Positions 53,725-61,412 of a stretch of DNA of 64,000 nt are shown piece by piece. The first letter of the stretch is position 1, and every line of letters starts with the position of its first letter. The notes below the pieces were generated by a model. It worked only from the letters and a program-made list of their open reading frames with translations, made no database searches and was not told where the DNA came from. A program made the translations under genes and the position numbers. Source of the stretch: Bacillus oleivorans (GTDB taxonomy: Bacteria > Bacillota > Bacilli > Bacillales > JC228). Location: contig NZ_OAOP01000003.1 in NCBI RefSeq assembly GCF_900207585.1, positions 372,001-436,000 of the forward strand. Reading direction: 5' to 3'.

Positions 53725-54744
53725 ATGGCAGTATTGAAACGAAATCCAGGAATCGTGTTTTTCGTATTGGCAGCAGCTGTTCTTTTCTGTTGGCCATTCC
53801 TCTATGAATCTAGAAGTTTACTGATTCTTTTAACGCAAGTTTTTATTTTTGCTGCTTTTGCGATGAGTTACGATCTCTTATTAGGCTATACGGGAATCGT
53901 CTCGTTTGGGCATGCGATGTTCTTTGGAATTGGCGCCTATATGACAGGAATTTTTATGAAGCATATTGAACCGACAAACGTTTATTTATTCTTATCAATT
54001 CTTGCCGCTATTGTTGTATCTGCTATCGTAAGCTACATTGTGGGTTTGTTAACATTACGGTTAAAAAGTCATTTTTATGCAATGCTTACTCTTGCACTTT
54101 CTGGACTCTTTCTCGTTTTAGCCGAAAAATGGAGAACAGTCACATTTGGAAACGACGGCTTCACCTTTCGCGTACCTGATTTCTTAAGAGATCGACTAAC
54201 CTTTTATCTTATTTGCCTAGTTTCTATGTTAGTTATTTATCTATTTTTAAGACGATTTACCCAATCTCCGCTTGGCCGGGTACTTCAGGGCATTCGTGAA
54301 AATGAACAGCGAATTGAATCATTGGGCTACCAAGTGATCCAATACAAAATAATTGTGAGTGTGGTGGCAGGTGTAATTGCTGCATTTGCCGGTAGCTTAT
54401 ATGGAATTTCCCTTAGATATGTTAACACAAGTGTATTTGCTATGGATATTACACTGGATGCCTTGCTGATGACGATTATAGGAGGAGTAGGGACACTGGT
54501 AGGTGCCATTATTGGTTCTGGGATTATTGAATTTACACATCATTGGCTGACTGAATTGGCGAAAGTGCATTGGATTTTTGAACGGTGGATCATCATTTTC
54601 GGGATTATCTATATTTTGGTGGTGATCTTCTTCCCGCAAGGAATTGTCGGAGCCTGGAACAAAATTCGGACTCGAAAAAAATCAGCTTCAAAGGAAAAGA
54701 ATCAATCAAACTTAAAATCTGCGAATCATAAGGCTTCTTCTTAA
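53725..54744 (+). CDS. Liv-type ABC permease (LivM-like)
   Basis: A 339-residue permease with about ten helices: YDLLLGYTGIVSFGHAMFFGIGAYMTGI and a GGVGTLVGAIIGSGIIE loop are characteristic. The C-terminal tail is Lys/Ser-rich. GGGGTGAGAGT overlaps the end of the previous gene. It completes the importer. Confidence 0.92.
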   Translation: MAVLKRNPGIVFFVLAAAVLFCWPFLYESRSLLILLTQVFIFAAFAMSYDLLLGYTGIVSFGHAMFFGIGAYMTGIFMKHIEPTNVYLFLSILAAIVVSAIVSYIVGLLTLRLKSHFYAMLTLALSGLFLVLAEKWRTVTFGNDGFTFRVPDFLRDRLTFYLICLVSMLVIYLFLRRFTQSPLGRVLQGIRENEQRIESLGYQVIQYKIIVSVVAGVIAAFAGSLYGISLRYVNTSVFAMDITLDALLMTIIGGVGTLVGAIIGSGIIEFTHHWLTELAKVHWIFERWIIIFGIIYILVVIFFPQGIVGAWNKIRTRKKSASKEKNQSNLKSANHKASS

Positions 54745-54756
54745 GGAGGGTTTGTA

Positions 54757-54936
54757 GTGGATGAAAAAATAGTAGATTCCTTTATTGTCCGAGTCCAAAA
54801 AGTGGATGAGGAAAAGAAACGAATCAAGGTGGTTCATGTTCAGCAAGGAGAAGAGAGAATCGTAGAATCTTTAGAAGAAGCCTATCATTGTATGTGCCAG
54901 ATGCTTGATTCGGCTAAAGATAAAGGGGGGAGTTAA
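54757..54936 (+). CDS. small 59-residue protein embedded in the liv/acyl operon, unknown function
   Basis: It reads MDEKIVDSFIVRVQKVDEE, KKRIKVVHVQQGEE, then SLEEAYHCMCQMLDSAKDKGGS. The GTG at 54757 follows AAGGAGGG with a 7-nt spacer, and the stop is 3 nt before the FabH-like ATG. Secondary structure looks like a short beta-hairpin plus helix. HCMC contains two close cysteines and a histidine. I do not recognise the family. Position suggests a small partner of the condensing enzyme. Confidence 0.8.
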   Translation: MDEKIVDSFIVRVQKVDEEKKRIKVVHVQQGEERIVESLEEAYHCMCQMLDSAKDKGGS

Positions 54937-54939
54937 CGT

Positions 54940-55947
54940 ATGTCAATCGGAATTGTCAGTACCGGTGTATATCTTCCCGAAACTTTCATGACCAGTCAAG
55001 AAATTAGTGACCAATCCGGCCTCCCTCTTCATGTTGTAGAAGAGAAGATGGGAATCAAGAAAAAGCCGGTTGCAGGATCAGATGACCATACCTGTGAAAT
55101 GGGGATTAAGGCCGCCAAGGCTGCACTGGAAAAGGGAGGTATTAATCCAGAATCGATCGATCTTGTCATATATATTGGTGAAGAGTATAAAGAGTATCCT
55201 TTATGGACAGCAGGTATTAAACTCCAAGAGGAAATTGGTGCGAAAAATGCATGGGCCTTCGATATAGCTCTCCGCTGCGGCACTACCGTTATGGCTTTAC
55301 AGGTTGCCAAAAGCTTAATGATGACTGGTAACATTGAAACGGTCTTGTTGGCAGGAGGCTATCGCAACGAGGACTTTATAGATTATCAAAATCCAAGAAC
55401 CCGTTTTATGTATAACTTAGGTGCTGGAGGAGCGGCCATTGTCCTAAAAAAAGGAATGCAGCGTAATTTGCTGCTAGAAGGTTCCATTATCACGGACGGC
55501 TCCTTTTCGGAAGATGTTATCGTACCGATTGGCGGGACGAAGCATCGTCTGCACGAAGGTTTTGATGAAAAGCTGTATAAGTTTGATGTTCCAGATCCGG
55601 AAAGCATGAAAACGAGACTGGAAGAAAAGTCGTTAGCTAATTTCCTAAAAGTGATTCGTACTTCCATCGCGAAATCAGGGTTCACTGAAAAAGACATTGA
55701 TTATGTTGCTATGCTTCATATGAAGCGTTCAGCTCATCAATACGTCCTTGATCAGCTGGGCTTAAGTGAAAATCATTCCATATATTTAGAGGATTTTGGA
55801 CATATCGGACAAATGGATCAAATTATCTCGTTAGAGCTTGCACTCCAAGAAGGAAAAATTAAAGACGGTGACGTAATTGTTTTGGTAAGCGCAGGTATTG
55901 GGTATGCGTGGGCTTCCACAGTCGTACAATGGGGAACGTTTAATTAA
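54940..55947 (+). CDS. FabH-like (KAS III) condensing enzyme with altered triad
   Basis: A 335-residue thiolase-fold protein (MSIGIVSTGVYLPE start). Nucleophile C113 in DIALRCGTTVMAL and H260 in VAMLHMKRSAHQ match the FabH Cys and His. The position of the FabH Asn (HGNT in E. coli) reads FGHIGQ, giving H288 instead. Thus it is probably not a housekeeping FabH; it may condense, transfer or hydrolyse a special acyl group. AAAGGGGGG precedes the ATG. It belongs to the liv operon. Confidence 0.82.
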   Translation: MSIGIVSTGVYLPETFMTSQEISDQSGLPLHVVEEKMGIKKKPVAGSDDHTCEMGIKAAKAALEKGGINPESIDLVIYIGEEYKEYPLWTAGIKLQEEIGAKNAWAFDIALRCGTTVMALQVAKSLMMTGNIETVLLAGGYRNEDFIDYQNPRTRFMYNLGAGGAAIVLKKGMQRNLLLEGSIITDGSFSEDVIVPIGGTKHRLHEGFDEKLYKFDVPDPESMKTRLEEKSLANFLKVIRTSIAKSGFTEKDIDYVAMLHMKRSAHQYVLDQLGLSENHSIYLEDFGHIGQMDQIISLELALQEGKIKDGDVIVLVSAGIGYAWASTVVQWGTFN

Positions 55948-55961
55948 TGGGAGGAGATAAG

Positions 55962-56864
55962 ATGAAAACGGTCATAAACTATTCGGTTCTGCCAAATGGG
56001 GAAAGAATCGCTTATCAGGAAAGAGAAGGCGGAGATATTCCGTTTGTTCTGATTCATGGAAACATGACTTCATCGGTTCACTGGGACATCGTCATAGAAA
56101 GGCTAGATCCGAAATTTAAAGTGTATGCGGTTGATATGCGAGGTTTTGGGCATTCAAGCTACCATCAGAGAATCGAATCGATTCGCGATTTTTCTGAAGA
56201 TATAAAAGCGTGGGCTGATGAAATTGGATTAAGAAACTTTATTTGTATGGGCTGGTCTACTGGAGGAGCAGTCGGAATGCAGCTAGCTGCTGATCATCCG
56301 GGTTACATATCTCAGTTGCTTCTGCTCGCTTCCGCTTCTACAAGGGGATATGCTTTCTATGCGGCTTTAGAGGATGGTCTCCCAGATGTAAATAAAAGAT
56401 TTACGAGCCTTGAGGAAATTAAACAGGATATTGTGAGAACAATCCCGATCCAAAATGCTTATGATGAAAAGAATAAGGGGTTCCTCGAGGCAGTGTGGAA
56501 TGCTGCCATTTATCGAAAAAAACAGCCGGAGCGGGACAGATATGACCGTTACTTAGAGGACATGTTAACCCAAAGAAATTTAGCAGAAGTGTATCATGCT
56601 TTAAATACGTTTAACATCAGCCCTGAATATAACGGATTAACAGAAGGAACGAACCAAGTTAAAGATATTATGATTCCAGTTGCCGTTTTATATGGAGAAG
56701 AGGATATGGTTGTTTTGAGACAGATGACGGAAGAAATTTTAGAGGACTTTGGCGGAAGAGCAGAAGCTTTTGCGTTAAAAGGCTGCGGCCATTCACCGCT
56801 AATTGATGATCCAGATCAATTGCTTTCCGCGATAGAAGGGTTTTTACAGAAAGTCGGGGTGTAA
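55962..56864 (+). CDS. alpha/beta-hydrolase
   Basis: A 300-residue hydrolase. Seen: oxyanion HGNM (32-35), nucleophile S99 in GWSTGGAVG, acid in YGEEDMVV, and His in GCGHSPLID. Similar enzymes cleave esters, lactones, C-C bonds or thioesters. ATG 55962 follows GGGAGGAG. No signal peptide. It lies between the condensing enzyme and the reductase in the operon, so an acyl-thioester or diketone substrate is plausible. Confidence 0.88.
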   Translation: MKTVINYSVLPNGERIAYQEREGGDIPFVLIHGNMTSSVHWDIVIERLDPKFKVYAVDMRGFGHSSYHQRIESIRDFSEDIKAWADEIGLRNFICMGWSTGGAVGMQLAADHPGYISQLLLLASASTRGYAFYAALEDGLPDVNKRFTSLEEIKQDIVRTIPIQNAYDEKNKGFLEAVWNAAIYRKKQPERDRYDRYLEDMLTQRNLAEVYHALNTFNISPEYNGLTEGTNQVKDIMIPVAVLYGEEDMVVLRQMTEEILEDFGGRAEAFALKGCGHSPLIDDPDQLLSAIEGFLQKVGV

Positions 56865-56867
56865 TAG

Positions 56868-57608
56868 ATGAGGTTAAAAAATCGGGTTGCTATTATTACA
56901 GGTGCCGCTAATGGGATTGGATTAGAAGCGGCGCATGTATTTGTGCGAGAAGGGGCAAAGGTGGTGCTCGCTGATTTTCAAGAAGAAGCAGGTAACACAG
57001 CTGCTCAAAAACTGAAAGAAGAAGGGTACGAAGCATTATTCGTGCAAGTGGATGTCAGCAAAAAAGAGAGTGTCACACATCTGATAGAGCGCACCCTTGA
57101 TGAATATGGAACGATTGATATTTTAGTCAATAATGCAGGAATTACACGGGATGCGCTGCTTGTCAAAATGACAGAAGAAGATTTTAAAAGAGTTCTAGAT
57201 GTGAATGTAACCGGAGTTTTTCTTTGTACCCAGGCTGTTGTTCCAATTATGGCAGAAAAGGGATATGGGAAAATTATTAACACCTCTTCTGTCTCTGGAG
57301 TTTATGGAAATGTCGGCCAAACTAATTATGCAGCCAGTAAAGCAGCGGTAGTAGGTATGACGAAAACATGGGCCAAAGAACTGGGGAGAAAAGGAATTCG
57401 GGTTAATGCCGTTGCACCAGGATTTATCGAAACAGGAATGGTTGAAACCGTTCCTGAAAAAGTAATCGAATCTTTGAAAAAAATGATTCCAGCGATGGAA
57501 CTCGGAAAACCAACCGATATTGCAAATGCATACCTTTACCTTGCTTCTGAAGAATCTCATTATGTGAATGGAACAGTTCTCCATGTTGATGGAGGAATCA
57601 TTATGTAA
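56868..57608 (+). CDS. short-chain dehydrogenase (FabG-like 3-oxoacyl reductase)
   Basis: A 246-residue SDR. Seen: NAD(P) motif TGAANGIG (11-18), NNAG (88-91), catalytic S141, Y154 and K158 (YAASK), and VAPGFIETGM. The family reduces 3-oxoacyl or 3-hydroxyacyl substrates; FabG-like rather than a chromosomal fab-cluster member, since no acp or fabD is near. It begins 4 nt after the hydrolase and ends the operon. Confidence 0.88.
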   Translation: MRLKNRVAIITGAANGIGLEAAHVFVREGAKVVLADFQEEAGNTAAQKLKEEGYEALFVQVDVSKKESVTHLIERTLDEYGTIDILVNNAGITRDALLVKMTEEDFKRVLDVNVTGVFLCTQAVVPIMAEKGYGKIINTSSVSGVYGNVGQTNYAASKAAVVGMTKTWAKELGRKGIRVNAVAPGFIETGMVETVPEKVIESLKKMIPAMELGKPTDIANAYLYLASEESHYVNGTVLHVDGGIIM

Positions 57609-57627
57609 TAGTTGTATTTTTTTAAGT

Positions 57628-57668
57628 GGTCTGACCCTACAGCTTTAGCGGGGCTAGGCCCTTTTTGT
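57628..57668 (+). terminator. terminator of the liv/acyl operon
   Basis: GGTCTGACCC pairs with GGGGCTAGGCC with one mismatch, followed by CTTTTTGTTT. Confidence 0.75.
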
Positions 57669-57710
57669 TTGTAATATATAGAGAAGGAATTTTACTGGAT
57701 GGGAATAACG

Positions 57711-57808
57711 AAGAAGTGTCCATGAAAGAGCCTCTAAAGGAACATACCAGCCCAGCTCTTTTTTGAAAGACACTTCCTAGATCCTCTTCCGTTTTATGTT
57801 CCTCATGC
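57711..57808. repeat. solitary diverged repeat unit with interlocking inverted repeats
   Basis: GAAGTGTC and TGAAAGAGCCTCTAAAGGAACA resemble the 34.1-kb array unit. GAAGTGTC (57713) pairs with GACACTTC (57769), and GGAACATA (57739) with TATGTTCC (about 57795), in an A-B-A'-B' order that could form a pseudoknot. It lies in front of the acyl-CoA ligase promoter. Confidence 0.5.
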
Positions 57809-57831
57809 GTTAGTTAATCCACCAACATCTT

Positions 57832-57863
57832 ATGTAACTCTTTTGTAACTCTGCTTCGATACC
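57832..57863 (+). promoter_or_regulatory. BTAD-type activator site and promoter of the acyl-CoA ligase gene
   Basis: ATGTAAC (57832) and TTGTAAC (57843) are 11 bp apart, and the -10-like GATACC starts 8 bp after the second. Spacing and position of the shared TAC match the liv promoter (49958-49989) exactly. Confidence 0.6.
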
Positions 57864-57902
57864 TTTAGGGTACGGACTGGATGATAAATGAGGTGGAACT
57901 AG

Positions 57903-59405
57903 ATGCAGGTGGAATTGAATTGGATTACAAGCAGAGCGAGACTTTCTGGAGACAATATCGCTGTTATAGATGGAGAAACCAATCAGGTTTATACGTATGA
58001 GCAGTTAGACTATCGTTCGAACAGTCTGGCCTATTCCCTGCAAAATATGGGAGTGAAAAAAGGAGATCGATTGGCTATTCTTTCTCCCAATGATGTGTCT
58101 TATTTAGATCTATTGTTTGCTTGTATCAAACTTAATGCGATTTTTGTCCCTTTAAATTGGCGATTGGCAAAAGAAGAAATAGAGTGGATTCTAAATGATT
58201 CAGAACCCGCCTGCGTATTTTGCCATTCAGATTATACATTGATGATTTCGGATTTCGCGAGATTTTCAGTTATCACTCTACATACAGAACAATATAAATC
58301 GATGGTAAGCGGGAATCGACATCCTGTTTTATTTGAGGAACAACATGAGCGGGATGCTTTAGCGATGATTTATACCGGAGGAACAACAGGTAAGCCTAAA
58401 GGTGTTATTCTTTCCCATCAATCGATTCTTTGGAATGCGATGAATACGATCATAAGCTGGAATTTGACGAAGGATGATACAACGTTAACCGTGCTGCCGA
58501 TGTTTCATACAGGGGGACTGAACGCCTTAACAATCCCCATTCTTTTAATGGGAGGCAAGGTGGTGCTAGCTCAATTATTTACTCCTGAAAAAGCAACGAG
58601 ATTATTAGAGCAGCACCAATGTACAATTGTATTATTTGTACCAACGATGTATCAGTCGTTCATTAATTCGCACGTTTTTACCGAGCATTCCTATCCATCT
58701 ATGAAGCTATTTCTTTCAGGAGGTGCTCCTTGTCCAGCAGAAATTTATGATGCGTTCAAAGAAAAGGGCATTCTTTTTAAAGAAGGATATGGGTTAACAG
58801 AAGCAGGTCCTAATAATTTTTATATTGATCCTGAAATGGCTTATGAAAAAAGGGGATCTGTTGGAAAGCCGATGCTGTTTAATGACGCCAAAATTATAAA
58901 TGATGAAGGGAAAGAAGCAAAAGCCAACGAAATTGGAGAACTATGGGTAAAAGGAAAACACGGTTTTGAATTATATTGGAACAACCTCGAAGCAACCGTT
59001 GAAACAAAAAACGACGGCTGGATTGCTACAGGGGATTTAGCAAAAAAAGATGAGGAAGGCTATTACTATATAGTTGGCAGAAAGAAAGACCTCATTATTA
59101 CCGGTGGAGAAAATGTGTATCCATTAGAAGTAGAACAATGTTTACTTAAACACCCATCGATATTGGAAGCAGCTGTCGTTGGTATTCCAGATATGTACTG
59201 GGGTGAAAAAGTAACCGGATTTCTTGTGGTAAAAGATGGATCCTGCTTAGACGATAAGGAGATAACCGATTTTTGTGCGCAATATTTAGGAAAATATAAG
59301 ATTCCAAAAACCTATCATATTGTAGCAGAGCTGCCGAAAACCCATGTAGGAAAAATCGATAAAAAAAGACTAAAAGAAATGGGAATTCATAAGGTTCGTG
59401 AATAA
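57903..59405 (+). CDS. acyl-CoA ligase (class I adenylate-forming)
   Basis: A 500-residue ligase. Seen: [13 protein letters not shown] (about 156-168), FKEGYGLTEAGPNN, ATGDLAKKDEEGYYYIVGRKKD, TGGENVYPLEVE, and the catalytic Lys near LPKTHVGKIDKK. Its acyl substrate is unknown, but the shared promoter architecture with the liv operon suggests that it activates the imported acid with ATP and CoA. GAGGTGG precedes the ATG. It is distinct from the FadR-controlled lcfB. Confidence 0.9.
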   Translation: MQVELNWITSRARLSGDNIAVIDGETNQVYTYEQLDYRSNSLAYSLQNMGVKKGDRLAILSPNDVSYLDLLFACIKLNAIFVPLNWRLAKEEIEWILNDSEPACVFCHSDYTLMISDFARFSVITLHTEQYKSMVSGNRHPVLFEEQHERDALAMIYTGGTTGKPKGVILSHQSILWNAMNTIISWNLTKDDTTLTVLPMFHTGGLNALTIPILLMGGKVVLAQLFTPEKATRLLEQHQCTIVLFVPTMYQSFINSHVFTEHSYPSMKLFLSGGAPCPAEIYDAFKEKGILFKEGYGLTEAGPNNFYIDPEMAYEKRGSVGKPMLFNDAKIINDEGKEAKANEIGELWVKGKHGFELYWNNLEATVETKNDGWIATGDLAKKDEEGYYYIVGRKKDLIITGGENVYPLEVEQCLLKHPSILEAAVVGIPDMYWGEKVTGFLVVKDGSCLDDKEITDFCAQYLGKYKIPKTYHIVAELPKTHVGKIDKKRLKEMGIHKVRE

Positions 59406-59406
59406 C

Positions 59407-59456
59407 AAAAAGACAAAGTGTAAGCTAATCAGAGCCTGGCACTTTGTCTTTTTGTT
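59407..59456. terminator. bidirectional terminator inside the MFS gene's 3' end
   Basis: AAAAAGACAAAGTG pairs with CACTTTGTCTTTTT. It ends the ligase gene. The right arm codes for the last residues of the convergent MFS transporter. Confidence 0.85.
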
Positions 59457-60583
59457 TTTGGAAAAAGAGAGGTTCCCAGTAAAAGGTTGGCCAGAAATAA
59501 GAAAATTAATAATAAAACAGTGATTTTGAAGGAAAGCCAAATCGCAATCGGAGAAGCTGCAGTTGCACCTGTCAGTAAAATGAAAGAATAAATCGATAAT
59601 GCTTTGGCCCGATCCTTTCCGGCAATCGATCCAATGATAGTGATCATGGTTGGTACGAGAATAGAAACGGACGAAACCAATAAGATTGAAACGATTGCCA
59701 ATATGTGAAAAGATGGATCAAAAATCAAAAGGGTTAAGCTTGTGATTCCTAGAAAAAGACCGAGATACAGGGTTTTCATATCTCCCCACTTATCAAGGAT
59801 TTTTCCCGTAAAAAAAGAAAGAATCGCTCCAAATAATCCAGTTACCCGAAGCATAAATAATTCGTTTGGGTTGTCACTATAAAAATGATTCAATCCATCA
59901 TAGAAAGCAATAAACGAAAACAGTAGAGTAAAAACGATTCCATAGCATTTCAGCAATGATTTATTTTGAACAATGCGCCTATACGTTTTTAGCAGCTCTC
60001 CCCGATTGCAGGCTTCTTTAATTTTTGGCAAACTAACGAATGTCATGACGAATAATGCTGCATAGGAAATCGCAAAGAAATAATAGGTATCCCGCCAGTG
60101 AGAAATATCCGCAAAAACCTGGCTAATTACCTGACCTAAAATGCCTGCCACTAAAAACCCTGTATTAATCAGAGAGATGACAAGAGTTCGATATCTTGCA
60201 GGAAAGGCTTCAAAGCAATACGTAAAGGTAACAGGAGCAAAAGTCGCCAGTGAAAATCCCTGTATGGCTCTGAACAGATAGAGACTCTCAATAGTAGGAG
60301 ACAACCCGACTAAAAGAGTCGTGATGGCGGAAGTCAGGAGTCCGAAAATAATGATTATTCTTCTTCCAAAGGCATCCGATATGGCTCCGAAGGTTAAAAG
60401 ACCAAAAGAGTAGAATAAGGTAAAAAGGGTACTGCCAAATACAACTTGCTGTGTTTTTACATCGAGACTTTCCGATACATGCGGATAAATCGGAATAAGG
60501 GTGTAGATATTGCAAGCCACAAATACACCACACATCACTAATACCACACCGGTAAAAAATAATATTTTCCTGGATTCAACCAT
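59429..60583 (-). CDS. MFS transporter
   Basis: A 384-residue, 12-helix major facilitator. Seen: the loop 2-3 motif GAISDAFGRRIII, PVTFTYCFEAFPARYR, and a second-half GKILDKWGDMK. It resembles drug or metabolite exporters of the DHA1/YnfM type. ATG 60583 follows GGTGGTG. It may export a product or toxic substrate of the adjacent pathway, but convergent orientation makes this only a guess. Its last codons lie in the terminator stem. Confidence 0.87.
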   Translation of the reverse strand: MVESRKILFFTGVVLVMCGVFVACNIYTLIPIYPHVSESLDVKTQQVVFGSTLFTLFYSFGLLTFGAISDAFGRRIIIIFGLLTSAITTLLVGLSPTIESLYLFRAIQGFSLATFAPVTFTYCFEAFPARYRTLVISLINTGFLVAGILGQVISQVFADISHWRDTYYFFAISYAALFVMTFVSLPKIKEACNRGELLKTYRRIVQNKSLLKCYGIVFTLLFSFIAFYDGLNHFYSDNPNELFMLRVTGLFGAILSFFTGKILDKWGDMKTLYLGLFLGITSLTLLIFDPSFHILAIVSILLVSSVSILVPTMITIIGSIAGKDRAKALSIYSFILLTGATAASPIAIWLSFKITVLLLIFLFLANLLLGTSLFPKTKRQSARL

Positions 60584-60624
60584 GATGATCACCACCAATA
60601 AGTATTGGATAGCTATACGCCTCT

Positions 60625-61034
60625 GGGTCCGAGTTAGTAGGTTCTGAGTTCGGTTATCAGGGTCCCGAGTTCGGTTATCAGGGTTCCGAGTTCGGTTATC
60701 AGGGTTCCGAGTTCGGTTATCAGGGTTCCGAGTACGGTTACCAGGGTTCCGAGTACGGTTATCAGGGTTCCGAGTTCGGTTACCAGGGTTCCGAGTTCGG
60801 TTACCAGGGTTCCGAGTTCGGTTATCAGGGTTCCGAGTTCAATTATCGGGGTTCCGAGTTCGGTTACCAGGGTTCTGAGTTCGGTTATCAGGGTTCCGAG
60901 TTCGGTTACCAGGGTTCCGAGTTCGGTTATCAGGGTTCCGAGTTCGGTTACCAGGGTTCCGAGTTCGGTTATCCGACTTCTGAGTTCGGTTATCTGTCCC
61001 TGACTTCGGTTATCTGTCCCTGAGTTCCGTTATT
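60625..61034. repeat. tandem array of ~17-19 units of 21 bp, with decayed units to ~61232
   Basis: The unit GGTTCCGAGTTCGGTTATC plus AG recurs every 21 bp; variants are ACGGTTACC and TTCAATTATC. About 16 units are tight, then spacing and sequence decay (TGTCCCTGAGTTCCGTTAT and similar) to about 61232. It fills the divergent gap between the MFS gene and addB. No gene, promoter or ribosome-binding site is visible within it. Confidence 0.92.
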
Positions 61035-61412
61035 TTGCCAAGATGTTTCAGGAATCCGCCATTTGTTTGGATAACCGGACCTTAAGTTAGCGAAATTTGC
61101 CCTCTGAGTTCCGATAAACGAGCTCTGAGTTCCTAAATCAGCACTCCGGATTCCGAAAACTGGTCCCTGAGTTCCGATAATCGAGCCCAGAGTTCAGAAA
61201 TCCTCCCTCTAGTTTTCCGATAGCAGCTATATAAGTCCTGATACCCAGTTCCTCAGTTCAATAGCCTTTAAGATAAAAATATGATTCATCTGCAAGTTAG
61301 GAAGATTGTTTCCTAAAAGTGGTCATGCTCATTTCATAGAATGCAAGCGGAAAGTAAGGTAAAATAAGGATAGAATTAATGGATAACGGACTGTTTTTGA
61401 GAAAGGAAGAGG

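Noticed and set aside
50044-54744. Housekeeping leucine/isoleucine/valine importer
   Set aside because: Not excluded by the proteins themselves, but the acyl-enzyme genes in the same operon make a plain amino-acid role less likely.
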